Source: Leptodontidium sp. MPI-SDFR-AT-0119 (Eukaryota; Ascomycota; Leotiomycetes; Helotiales; Leptodontidiaceae). Taken from it: 64,000 bases of DNA. The stretch spans positions 868,001-932,000 of the forward strand of contig JAHLEZ010000005.1 of assembly GCA_020726505.1 (NCBI GenBank), written 5' to 3'. Every line of letters starts with the position of its first letter. Within the stretch, counting starts at the first letter, position 1. The notes under the pieces were generated by a model. It was not told the origin of the DNA and made no database searches. It saw only the letters and a list, made by a program, of their open reading frames with translations. Positions 11,053-21,418 of this stretch are shown here, one piece after another. A program made the position numbers and the translations under genes.

Positions 11053-12318
11053 ATGCAAGCGCCCATCCTCCCTCCACGAACAGAGCAGGTTCTCGCACCC
11101 CTCCTCGCCTCTCTGCCAGCAGCTACCATCTCGCCCTCACCACCAACAGCCATCCTCCCAATCCTCTCTCCCATCCTCCGTCAACGAGTTCAGATCCTCT
11201 CCTCGACAGCCTCCGAGCCCTGGCTCCCCCTCCTCTGCTACGACAGCGCGAACGCATCGAAACTCGAGTCCGTCGTCAAACACGAAACTTTCGAACCACA
11301 TCCCGTCTCTGGCGAAGTAGAGCTCGATTGGGACAGTGTGCAATCGAGATATAAACGCATCGACGAGGAAACGCTTCAATGCCTCATCTCTATACCCGAT
11401 ATCGAGCTAGGCGTCAAGCTGATATGGTGTGTGAACGACGAGATGGGTGGGGGAGATGGGTGGAGAATCGGGGAGGTTAATGTGTTGGATATTGAGAACA
11501 AGGAGATTTGGGGACAGAGCAGCATTCCAGACGCTGAGTGCGCATTCGAGACAGCGCGGACACAGAGTCAGAGTCAAAGCCACAATCAGAATGGGAACCA
11601 TCTCAGCGCATACAACCGCACGAATGGCACAAACAGTCTCCTTACGCCCGAAGCGGAAGACGAAGAGGACGACGATGACTACTGGGCTCAATACGACAAC
11701 ACGCCCGCGCGAACACCAGCTCCCAAACACTCGCCCGCTCCACAATCCATGACCGGCACATCAGTTTCAGAAGGAGGAGTAGAAGCGCCCCAGTCCGCAG
11801 AAGAGGAGGCGTCGTATTACGCACAATACGCCTCCGTACAACCAGCAATGGACAACCACGATCCAGACGAAGCAGAGCAGAACGGCGCAATTGAGTCCTC
11901 GTTGGGGAAGGATGAGATTACAGCAGAATTACAGCAGCATCTGTCACATTCTCAACATCCAGAACTACACGATACCTCTGCGGCATGGTCAGAAGGCCAC
12001 CCTGAGGATCCAGCATTCTATAACAGCATGCACATCTCACAGTCGCAATCACGGGATGAGATTGAAGGCCTAGCACACCCTAGACCAGGAAGCAGCACAG
12101 GCAGCAGCGGGAGTGACACGGTTGCTAAACTCGAGAAGAGGGCTGCTGCCCATGCGGTGAGGGAGCAGAGCGAGGTGGGCATAAAACAGCATATTGGGAC
12201 CAGTGTGAAGAGTTTGTATCGGCTGGCTAAGGTGGCGGGGATTGAGAGGGGAGAGTTTGAGAGGATTGTTAGGACGGAGTTGGATTGTTTGGCCTTGATG
12301 GATGAGGATGATGTTTAA
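11053..12318 (+). CDS. conserved fungal protein of unknown function
   Basis: An uninterrupted 421-residue ORF opens with MQAPILPPRTEQVLAPLLAS. Residues 1-150 look folded, with alternating hydrophobic helices and several Trp residues. The middle (about 165-320) is low-complexity: Gln/Ser runs, an acidic EDEEDDDDYW stretch, and two similar YWAQYD and YYAQYA boxes. The C-terminal ~60 residues (LEKRAAAHAVREQSEVGIKQ onward) are predicted helical and probably form a second conserved block. No signal peptide or membrane span. I do not recognise a named domain; the layout (folded head, disordered acidic linker, helical tail) fits a nuclear or scaffold protein, which is inference. Confidence 0.8.
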   Translation: MQAPILPPRTEQVLAPLLASLPAATISPSPPTAILPILSPILRQRVQILSSTASEPWLPLLCYDSANASKLESVVKHETFEPHPVSGEVELDWDSVQSRYKRIDEETLQCLISIPDIELGVKLIWCVNDEMGGGDGWRIGEVNVLDIENKEIWGQSSIPDAECAFETARTQSQSQSHNQNGNHLSAYNRTNGTNSLLTPEAEDEEDDDDYWAQYDNTPARTPAPKHSPAPQSMTGTSVSEGGVEAPQSAEEEASYYAQYASVQPAMDNHDPDEAEQNGAIESSLGKDEITAELQQHLSHSQHPELHDTSAAWSEGHPEDPAFYNSMHISQSQSRDEIEGLAHPRPGSSTGSSGSDTVAKLEKRAAAHAVREQSEVGIKQHIGTSVKSLYRLAKVAGIERGEFERIVRTELDCLALMDEDDV

Positions 12319-13135
12319 GTCTTCCTATCTGTCTGTCAATCCGCCTATGTCTGAGCCGCCAGGGAGAGAGAAGGATCGAGTGACTATGCAAAGAGAAAAA
12401 GCTCAGCCATGAGGACTATAGCAGAGGAAAGGATATCACAAGTTATTAGGTACGGGTGGGATATTTTGGCATATGCATGTGCATATCCTACAACATAACA
12501 TCGCACTCAACCATGTTCAGTGGGTGTTGCTATGTCGACACACATCTCATCTCAGGTAGCATGGCATAGCATAGCATAGCATAGATTTCACACAAGTCAG
12601 TATCGTACTCCCCCCCAAAAAAACAATCAAAAACGCACATAAAAACCTGAACACCGTTCTTCTTTCCAACTCCTACGTAACTGTGCTTCTGTGGAGTCCT
12701 TCTAATTTAATTTGCGATGAGAGTTAGGACTTGGGACTTGGGCTTTCTGGGGAAGGTTTTCAGTGTAGAATTTTCCCTGTTCCATGGTAAGCGAGGCTCC
12801 TCGTCTCTCACCGTAGTAAACAAACACACTTTACTAGGTCTTAAATCTTAACCCTCTGAATATTATCTCCATCTACCCCCATCCCACCCATGCATTTAAA
12901 ATTCCACCGTCCATTCTCCATCCACGCCATCTACCTACCGGAGATATCGAGTCCATCACTTACACTCAATCTGGACGAAGGAGCTCCAAATTCGAGATCG
13001 CTAAATGTGACTATTTATCGCTCTGCTGTCTAAGTCTATCCACGACTTTTCATGCCGCTAGTCCAAACCGCTAATCAAATTGTTATTACACAATACAAGC
13101 CCAACCCCAATCCAAATCCAAAGCTCATCTGATAT
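12319..13135. other. convergent 3' intergenic region
   Basis: 3' ends of two converging genes meet here. It contains a short microsatellite of four CATAG units at 12565-12584 and a C-run/A-run at about 12610. No gene seen. Confidence 0.5.
12565..12584. repeat. microsatellite (CATAG)x4
   Basis: Four perfect direct copies of the 5-bp unit CATAG in the 3' intergenic region. Confidence 0.9.
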
Positions 13136-14883
13136 TCAAGAACGCTCATACTCTCTTTTCTTGAAAGTCACTTCAGACACTTCCTTGGCCACCCTCTTGC
13201 ACACAACAGTCCAACAATCATGACCCTCAGGAACAAAAAGGCAATCAGCGCGTCCCTTACAATCCTCTACGATACATCGACATCTGAGAAGATCGGTCCG
13301 CCAGTACTTCCAGAACCGACGAAGCCAAAACGGGGATATAGTATTAGATGGAGCGTCCTCGCTGACAGGTGGAAAGGCGTCTGTCATCCGAACTCCGTGT
13401 TTTTGGAAGAACTTGACCCATGCTTCGGCATGCTTTGCGTCGAAATCGTAGTTGCCCTTCCGCAAGATAATTCGCTTGGGCCGGCTTGCGTCCCCAAATT
13501 GGTGTGGAGATGTTGTTGGGTGGGTTTCTTCGGCGATGAGAGGCAACCTCAGTGCTTTCAAGACTTTGACCATCGGCGCAACCATTGGGATCATAGGCGA
13601 AGTCACTAGCAGAGGCTCCTTTATTTCTGGGTCCATTGCATGACCATGTTGGCTAAACGAGAATTGTTCCCACCGTCCCCGTCGTTCTGCTGCAGGCCGG
13701 CGCCATTTGCGTAGCATTGGGTGGTCCATAGGCAAACGAAGCTCAGCTGTCTCTGTCTGCCCAGATATCAGCAGTCTCCCCAAGCTTCTTGTTATGTTTA
13801 GACTTACTTGTACCTTTGGGTCACTCTCCTTTCCGCCCTGAAAATCCAACGATACGACAATGCGTTTTGTTGATCTTGCTTCCCTCTCACCTCGCGACAT
13901 TTCCGTGTAATTGTCTTCTTGGCATACCGAGAGAAAATCCACAATGTCTCGAACGTCCCTCATGTTGATCCCTCCAGAGTTGGGCCCTGCGTCAAATATG
14001 AAATCCCCATTCCAGGAACGCCTGTTTGCCCTGTCAGTGTTTGAATATCCAAGTCGATTGTGGTATATTTAAAAGTGGTCGACGCCTTCTTACATGGTTG
14101 GCGGTAGTGTTTCCACGGATGGCACTCCAAAATTCCGATCAAAATCCAGCCACTTCTGGCAAAGACTTATAGTTTCTTTGATGCTGTTGGTCTCCATCTG
14201 GTTGGTGGTCGGCATCTTGTAGACGCAGAAATTCCTCATCGGTCGGTCTCTGACTAAAGATCGTCAAATTAGCAAGCACAGTCCGGAGGATTAGATACTA
14301 GATTGCCAGATTCAAGACAGTCTGGATAGTCTCAGGGTGGTACTAAACATACCAGGATTGATTCTTCTCGGCCACACGCCAACGTTCCCGTCGTTCTGAG
14401 TGATTAACCACCACGGGAATTTCACCTTCAAAAGGCCATGAGTCAACTCCACAGTCGTACTCGACGTCCTCTCGAGAATTGTAGTGATATATGATGGATC
14501 TGTACCCTCCTGTAGCCATACCCAATCTGGCCTTTTTTGACAGTGGAGGAAGCGCAGCCCTAGGCGGTGGCCTGGTGGGAGGTGGTCGTTGACACCTGCG
14601 CAAAGAAGTCTATGGACAGCCTCATCGCTCTCGAAGCATGGGATGCTGCAATACGGGGAGCCGCATATCTGTTTGATTAGTTTGGATGTCATAAGAGAGA
14701 AATGAGGCGTTGTTTTTGGTCTGGACTTACCTCGCACCAGATGATTTTGGTGTTCAGGGAGCAATTTTCCTTGCAGAGCGTGCATGGATGGATGACGGGC
14801 GTTGGTGGTGGTTTAATCGATCTCGCGCTATCTGATGACGAGTACGGATCGCTCGAACTGTATTTCATGCTATCTGTTGACAT
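13136..14883 (-). CDS. MYND-type zinc-finger protein
   Basis: Five exons (13136-13756, 13808-14021, 14094-14253, 14353-14668, 14731-14883) give 487 residues. The first splice rebuilds a complete MYND finger: C34-x2-C37, C50-x2-C53-x4-C58-x3-C62-x7-H70-x3-C74. MYND fingers bind zinc and usually mediate protein contacts. Behind the finger is a Trp-rich region (about residues 75-160), then segments rich in aromatic residues with no domain I can name. Codons across the joins at 14253/14353 and 14021/14094 are split and restored in frame. The last intron (13757-13807) is 51 nt with no stop, so its retention would add 17 residues; its GTAAGT/CAG ends favour removal. There is no SET domain, so methyltransferase activity is not implied. 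Confidence 0.82.
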
Positions 14884-15600
14884 GATTGGGGCGATACTTG
14901 AGCTTGTTTGTTGTAACGAACGACTTGTTATATAGCGAGTGTAGTGGGTTAAGTACTGAATTGAAAGGATATGTAATAAATGTTGGGTGGAGGATGTTGA
15001 TGAAAAAGAAAACCAGCAGATGAGACGAGAGAGAATATATGAGTACGGAATTCCCATGAGGAGGCAGGAGCATCCTGAAAGGACATGGCAACAAGGCTTC
15101 TTGGTCTCGCCGAGGCTCCTGGAATGGGAAAGAAGGATGCTGCAACTTCCACAGTGTGAAGTCTCGTCCAACGAGAATGCAACATTTGCTTGAGAATTGA
15201 CTGAAAGACTGAAACAGTCTTGGACGGTGAAATTCCAGACTGTGAATAAGGAACTGTGGTTTGGAGATGATTCCGGTTCTTGAAATCAGCTCTATTTGGA
15301 GATGCGGTGTCAGAATTCTGGCTATTTCCAATTATGGCTTTGTTTGGAAGCGAAATACGAGACAGAAGGAAATAGAATGCGTACAGGATACATCAAGATG
15401 GCCAAGCCTTTCTGATATTTGATTTGGTCTTCAGCGAAGAGTAAAGAGATCGGCAATGCACCGTAGCGACATCGCTCCAGTCGGGACAATCCCGCCCGAC
15501 TAAAAGAAAGGTAAGGTAAGCTACCCCAACTTTGATAGACGTTTCCTCACTAAACTTTCAAGTTAAACAATACGTTGAACTGAAAACTCCAAATATCAAA
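14884..15600. other. divergent intergenic region
   Basis: Lies between the MYND gene (-) and the dehydratase relic (+). The 153-residue minus-strand ORF overlapping it has no family features and probably reflects 5' UTR. No other content recognised. Confidence 0.5.
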
Positions 15601-16456
15601 ATGACAAAGATCAAATCAGTCGAATACTTCCGCGTACCGCCGAGATGGCTGTTCGTCAAGATAACTGATGAGGATAGCGGGGTAGGGTGGGGTGAAGGGT
15701 CTTTGGAAGGGCACACAGGTTTGTACTTGATCTTGAGAATTCTTGTGAGAATGTGCACTGATATGGATATTGCAGGCAGTTGAGAGATGTTAGGATGCCT
15801 ATACGGCTCGAATTGTCGGGATGGAAGCCGAATTAGTATCCCCTCGTCGAGGAAATGGAACGTACCTAGGTAGCTAAATGAATCAGGTGACATCGAGCAC
15901 ATCTGGCAGTTGCTTTATCGATTCGGATTCTATCGTGGAGGACCAGTAATGGTGAGTGCTTTATTTGGTGTAAGCATCCCACGATCCAAGTTCAGAGAAG
16001 GTGCTAATATGCTGGTGGAGATTGATATTGCCTTGTGGGATTTGAAAGCCAGAAAACTGGGTGTTCCGATTCATCAGCTCCTTGGTGGGAAAGTCAGGAG
16101 TAAACTAATGGTTTATGCGTGGATTGGAGGAGACCGTCCAGATGATGTTGAGATCCAGGCGTGTGCCTGTAGAGAATCGCACCTCAGCTAATGAAACATA
16201 GCAAAGGTCGACAAGACCAAGGCTTCAAGGTCGTCAAGATGAACGCCACCGAAGACGTAGGCTGGATGGACACACCATCCGCTCTGGACTCATGCGTGGA
16301 GCGATTGAAAGCCGTGAAAAATCTAGGAATGGATGCTGGGATCGATTTCCACGGCAGGATCCACAAACCAATGGCGAAGCAGCTAGCCAAACTCTTGGGG
16401 CCGCATCGACCAATGTTCATCGAAGAGCCTCTCTTATCTGAGAATATTCAAGGATA
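15601..16456 (+). pseudogene. galactonate dehydratase-like (enolase superfamily) pseudogene
   Basis: Clear pieces of a mandelate-racemase/enolase-superfamily sugar-acid dehydratase are present in order: [103 protein letters not shown] and FIEEPLLSEN. The gene is broken. The splice into the second segment no longer keeps frame. An in-frame TAG lies in the segment after it (about 15791), followed by non-homologous sequence with more stops. The protein ends at 16456 just after the metal-ligand region, lacking about the last third of the family, where the catalytic histidine sits. Two internal introns (about 15972-16020 and 16163-16202) still splice in frame. The gene is therefore a truncated relic. 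Confidence 0.85.
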
Positions 16457-17511
16457 GCCAGCTGCGTCTTGGAGTTAGCGACGGCATATGTAACATGTAT
16501 TTTCAGTATTTTCAGTATTTTATTTGAATGAACCTTTAACTGTCTATATTTTATGCTACCGTGAAGTTACCTTTTCGTTTCTAGTCTCATCTCTTACTTC
16601 GAGCGCTGTTGTACACTAGTCCAACTCTGTATCATGATGTGGTAGTGCAAGATGCTCGTTGTTCAAACGATTTTGCCAACGCCAGGAGTAGAAAAGCACT
16701 CGAAAAGGGGCTCGCTTGGACATCTGCAGAGCCTCGGCTGAACGATAATACCCTTCTGTATTTACAATTAATGCACTCGTCAACGAAAAGCATTTATCAA
16801 TTGCGGACTTTAAGTAGTTCAATTTGACCGTTAGAGTTAATTAAGGCATTGTCCGGATAACTCCCTGCCTCGACCAAGTGGATTCTTGCCAATTTCCCCC
16901 TTGAGTACTTGGACTTAGAGCAAGGCTTTGTTCGACGAATAAGGGTTTATTACCCCGCAGCAACTTTGACGGATTAAGATCTACAGATAAGTAACGAGTG
17001 TTACCAGAGCATATATTTTTGACGTTACGAGGTTATCCTAGGCTATTCTTACTAATATCGAGCAAGCGAGTCAAAGGTTGGGTAAGCCGGCTAGTACTAA
17101 GGGAACTTTAATGTCCTCTTTGTGGTCGACATTTCTTTTCTCAATGACCTAGATATATCTGTTAAAAGTCCACATCCTCACATCCTCATAAGAAAGTGTA
17201 GTAGAACATTGCCTAATGCAATAGGCCGCTGATCATGGGCGATCTGAAGTCGCTGTCCCTCTCTTCAAGTACAGTCCTACGACTTCGTACCTCAGCAATT
17301 CAGCCTCCCGTCAATATTACACCTTGTTCAATGTTACAACGACGATCATTTTAAGTCGCCCGAGCTCAGAATCTGACTGATCACGCCTTCGCAGAAGCTA
17401 TAAATGCTGCTATTTCCTCCCTCTCTTCGGCTTCAACCATTGAGCAAAGCTTGTCTTCATTCTTCCAAACAAAACTAAAATCACCACAGCACTTATCATC
17501 CATACCTCAAA
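16457..17511. other. intergenic region
   Basis: Begins with a TTTTCAGTATTTTCAGTATTTT-type short repeat at about 16500-16520 where the dehydratase relic stops. No remaining homology to its lost C-terminus was recognised. A TATA-like element for the next gene is at 17399. Confidence 0.45.
17399..17405 (+). promoter_or_regulatory. TATA box
   Basis: TATAAAT 113 bp upstream of the ATG at 17512; position and sequence fit a fungal core promoter. Confidence 0.5.
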
Positions 17512-17831
17512 ATGCATTACTCAACCCTCCTCAAGCTTGCCTCCACCTTCCTTCTTGCGAGTTCTATCCATGCCTACGACATGCACTGCAAGTGCGAACA
17601 CCGAGGCACGACCGTCACCGACATCACGTACAAGTGCTGTAGCGAGCAGAGGGCCATGTTTGAGCTTGATTACGGGACTAAGGGCGCTGAAGTACATCAC
17701 ATTTTCCTCGTATAAACCGAACTCGCTGACCACCACAGTGTACGAAGGATGCATTGAAGTTTGATGCAAGTGCTTTCTTGCATTGCTGCGAGACATTCTA
17801 TGCTTCTGCCTCGTGCTGGGCTGTTGCGTAG
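17512..17831 (+). CDS. small secreted cysteine-rich protein (8 Cys)
   Basis: Two exons (17512-17691, 17739-17831) give a 90-residue protein. Residues 1-21 are a typical signal peptide ending ASSIHA. The mature ~69 residues contain eight cysteines in the order CKC, CC, C, CC, C, enough for four disulfides. The intron (GTACAT...CAG, 47 nt) falls right before the fifth cysteine and the join keeps frame. No known domain is recognised. Size, secretion signal and cysteine density make it an effector-like or surface protein candidate. A TATA box lies 113 bp upstream. Confidence 0.78.
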
Positions 17832-18594
17832 ATCAATCGAGATCTACAGTGTTAGGGACAAATGTCTCGGTTGTTTCTGGCACAATGTAGTACAATCTTC
17901 GAGATGACTTAGGATGAAAGACAAGGATCGTTGAAATATCTGCCCACGTGATAGTATCGCCTCCTTCTTGACTTACCCTTCCATGCAGTCATTATTTATT
18001 TCGACCCTACTAGAATGATATAGGAGCCTATACCGAACTTTTATATATTGATTCCGAAAGTCTGCAGGATCAACCGCGTTTTCCCCTGGCTGAGATGGCT
18101 GAGATGGCTAAATCGCCGGGAGAGTTGTTTCTAGCGATATATTTCTTGTTATCCGTTTATTCTAGCGGCATGATCCTTTCAGCTAGTTCTAAAACTAGTA
18201 TGGCGGTGAAGTGTATTTTGGATAGACCGAGATTGTCTAAATCAGTTGGGGGCTGAGAATTGATAAGTCTCCAGTGATCGTTCCTTTCTACCACAACATG
18301 GCGCTTGCCTCCCAGATTCAGTCATCAATTAGTTAGAAACTGTCTTAAAAGTAAAACGATAATTTAAAGGATTAGTTCCAAGATCCAATGGGCATAAAAC
18401 GCGCCGCCAGCAGTTTGTACGTGGTTCTCCTTTTCGCAACGCTGACGAACTCGTCAGATCCTTCTGTATCCATTGACTCTGGTCTATAAATCAACCTAGA
18501 TTCCCATAAACATCGGGGACACCACACCCTATCTATCTTACCAAACGTCATCCATCACCTGTATCAGCCATTAAAATTCGAGACTCAAACGAAA
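17832..18594. other. intergenic region
   Basis: Spacer between two small secreted-protein genes, with a TATAAAT at 18485-18491. No further feature recognised. Confidence 0.5.
18485..18491 (+). promoter_or_regulatory. TATA box
   Basis: TATAAAT about 104 bp upstream of ATG 18595, matching the arrangement in front of the preceding secreted-protein gene. Confidence 0.5.
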
Positions 18595-19106
18595 ATGAAG
18601 TCCCCTTCTCCTGTCAATGTCGCCCTGGTCTTCATCACCAGCCTCAGCATTCGGTGGTATATCGGTTCCCGGATCTCCTAGTTCCACTCAAAGTTATCGC
18701 AGCACCGCCTCCTGCCTCCACGGCGGTATCTTGCTCCTGGGCAGGTCGTTGCAAAGGTAGGGATCATCGACTTGGCATTTTAGGTTGTGTCTGGCTTTGA
18801 TTCTTTCATGAACTGATTCTTGTTACAGGAGCCAAATATGGAAGCGATGATGATTGCTCAGATGTCTTGACCTGCATCAGCAATGCATGTGGAGGTGGTG
18901 GTGTGGTCGTGTCTTCCCCACCTCCATCTCCTACCAAGCAGCCTACTAAATGTGAATGGGAGGGTTATTGCGCTGGTATGTTTACTACTTCCACTTCATC
19001 GCAGTTGATGAGCTGATATTTGTTTGATACGCTAGGCTCCAAGTGTGGATCAGATAATGACTGTTGGGTTGTCCTGACTTGGCAAAAAGGCATCTGTGCG
19101 AAGTAA
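18595..19106 (+). CDS. secreted protein with two related cysteine modules; first exon unresolved
   Basis: Two introns are clear: 18757-18828 (GTAGGG...ACAG) and 18976-19035 (GTATGT...CTAG). The spliced 3' part reads two related modules, CSWAGRCKGAKYGSDDDC and CEWEGYCAGSKCGSDNDC, each followed by a V-L-T block, separated by a Gly/Ser/Pro linker. The product ends at TAA 19104-19106. The ATG at 18595 opens a good signal peptide (MKSPSPVNVALVFITSLSI). That frame stops at about 18682, and the frame of the first module is offset by two bases. I could not find a standard intron that reconciles them, so exon 1 is either misread or frameshifted. Function is unknown; secretion is inferred. Confidence 0.5.
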
Positions 19107-19397
19107 TTCGAAAGAACCAAACTCGGAGACAAGAGATGTTCTTCAGATTCAGATATAATTTGGTTATCTGGAACAAACTCGTAATTATATAGAAGATATT
19201 AGTTCATCAGTCGTTCTTTACTTAGCAACTTTCCTTACAACCACAACACCTTCACTGCGTTACTTGACCCTCCTCCAATTTGCATTCACCCTGTTGGATA
19301 AGTTGTCGACGGTTGCTCCGGATTGATCAGGATCGCGAGAACCACTCCTGGCAACGCATTTCAAATGGCCGGAAGAGCATCTGGTGGGGGCTAATCC
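19107..19397. other. intergenic region
   Basis: 3' flank of the two-module secreted protein; no feature recognised. Confidence 0.4.
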
Positions 19398-19945
19398 GTG
19401 GTGGTGGGTGAGTGGGACCTGCACGAAGTCGTTATCACGGCAGATGGCGTCTACAATGGCCCCGGGAACCCAGTATCAGCTGGAAGAGCTGCAATCTACG
19501 AGAGACTCGCCGCTTGCGATGTCGTGGGTAAAAAAAGGATCAAATTGAGAAGGCCAAGAGAAAACACAAAACCAGGTGGAAGAATCACAGTGCGTGGGGT
19601 GGAAAGTACGCCGCTTTTATCAAACACTTTGGTCTGGGGGTTGCTGCCATCAATCCGACCCTTTCATATCCTGGAAGCGGTAGATTGAGTGCTCTCCATA
19701 GCATAGCCTTCAAAGTTCTCATTGACACACTCAAAGAGGGTGTTAAGTATGAACTTCTTCAATCGCTCCTAAAGATCATGGAGAAGCACGTACTAGCGTT
19801 GGTCGACGGGACTGGCACCATGAATGTACGTCCGAGCTGGAGAGTTACCGACAAAAAGAACATTTCGATCATGATGCACATGCCTGGACTTCTCTTCGAT
19901 CAAGAATCGCTGAAAGTACGTTCAATCACTTTAATCGAAACTTAA
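19398..19945 (+). pseudogene. unknown ORF broken by a frameshift at an A7 run
   Basis: From about 19536 to 19945 one frame is open and protein-like, with blocks such as KYAAFIKHFGLGVAAINPTL, SYPGSGRLSA and GTGTMNVRPSWRVTD. Upstream, coding-like reading continues in other frames up to a run of seven A at about 19529-19535, where the frame must change. One base fewer in the run would join one upstream frame to the downstream one. It ends near a GTACGT that could be a splice donor. I do not recognise the family. It may be a decayed gene or a sequencing error in the homopolymer. Confidence 0.35.
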
Positions 19946-20650
19946 GATGGTATCTGGCAGCACGCCAACTTTTATTAATAGCTTGCGTGAACTTCGCAAT
20001 CAAAGCAAGAAATTCAAACATCCCCTAATAGGGAAAGAAGTAATTCAATGGCTTCGCCTTGGGCTTGTTACAGGGATGGAAGATTTACCTTTGCGAAATT
20101 TGTGCTCTGCGTCGGAGGAACGGCGGGGTGGAACAAAGGGACCGTCCGAGGTGTTGGTGACAAAATATTGCGGTTTGGGCTGGAGTTGCCATTCTCTATT
20201 CATTTTACTGGAAGCTCATACATGCTTTCATCACGATCCTTTTTATCCTATCACCGAAGGCTTTCTCCCGTCTTCAAAATAGAGATTTATCTGGCTTTAA
20301 GCCCCTCTATCTCTAAATTAGACCTTATTAGTGTATAATTCTTTCAAAAACAAACCCAATACCTCGCCTACCTTATCCATAACTTCTCCGCAGTGTCCCA
20401 TCATTGTTAATACGGATAACATACTAAGTGGTGAGTGCATATCACAGATTAATTTTCTAACCTCTCGGCTCATGTGGGAGAGAGTCTAGGCAAACATCTC
20501 AGGAAGAGAAACAACATCGCAAATATCAACTTCATTGTCAGAGCAGTTGACCTATCTGGGCTTGAAATACATGAGCTTCAAACAAATGCGGTGCTCTTTG
20601 GCTCAACTAAATCTATAGGCACCTTACGATGTCATTGCTTGTAGAAACCC
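19946..20650. other. intergenic region
   Basis: Two overlapping ORFs (19947-20282 and 20048-20338) occur but neither has family features; they may be the eroded end of the preceding ORF. Nothing else recognised. Confidence 0.35.
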
Positions 20651-21418
20651 CTACACCATTGCAACACCAGCTACCACAAGGAAGATGGTCGACAGAAGTC
20701 CTGTCCCGGCATTCAAGAAGCTTGCACTGCTCGTGGTCGTAGAGGAGGTCGAAGAAGCAGCAGCAGCTGAGGACGATGCAGAAGCAGCGGCCTTTTGAGA
20801 GTCTATGATTCTTTAGCATTATTGATTCATTAAGTGTCAGGAGCACATACCAGACTTGGATGCTTCCTTGGCAGAGGAAATGGCGGTACAAGCATCGACC
20901 AAGGTAGTGTTGGACATCATGGCATCCAGCTCCGTCTGAGCAGCAGTAGCCTTCTCCTTGAAACTGGCAATCTTCGTGGCGTTGTTCTTTGTCTTCTCTG
21001 CGAGCTTTGTTTCGTTGGCAGCGGTGGCGATGAGTTTCTCAAGTCTTCAAGAATGGTCAGTCATCATTGAGTGTAATTGCTCCAAAGGAACTTACTTCGA
21101 CATGGTCTTGCAATCGTCCTTGGTTGCCTCTGCAGCTGAAATCACAGCGCATGTAGAGACGAGAGTAGCGTTGGACTCCATGGTCGACAGCTGGGTTGCT
21201 GCTTCTGACGCCTTGGCCTGAATTGAGGCAATCTTGGTAGCGTTGTTCTTGGTCTTGTCTGCCAGCTTCGTCTCATTGGCCGCCAAGGACACCAATTTCG
21301 TCAACTGAGCCATCTCTTTGCAGATGCTCTTGTCGGTGACAGCCTTAGTCTTGTTACCACCTTTGGCAACAACAGCGGTGGAGAGGAGAAGGGAGACGAA
21401 GAGGTTGGAGAACTGCAT
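20651..21418 (-). CDS. GPI-anchored secreted protein with two long internal repeats
   Basis: Three exons (20651-20802, 20851-21044, 21096-21418) give 222 residues. It has an N-terminal signal peptide (MQFSNLFVSLLLSTAVVA). Two ~60-residue repeats follow, each containing ANETKLA.KTKNNATKIAS and ending SNATLV..C or SNTTLV..C. Next come an Ala/Ser/Thr-rich stalk and a hydrophobic C-terminus typical of a GPI signal. The intron at 21045-21095 falls almost between the repeats. Repeated NAT, NET and NTT sites predict N-glycosylation. The repeats are helical and lysine-rich in register, so coiled-coil or bundle formation is plausible. No family name recognised. A cell-wall or plasma-membrane surface protein is the likely role. 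Confidence 0.82.

Noticed and set aside
11137..11890. Several minus-strand ORFs inside 11053-12318
   Set aside because: They mirror the plus-strand gene in other frames and have no independent features.
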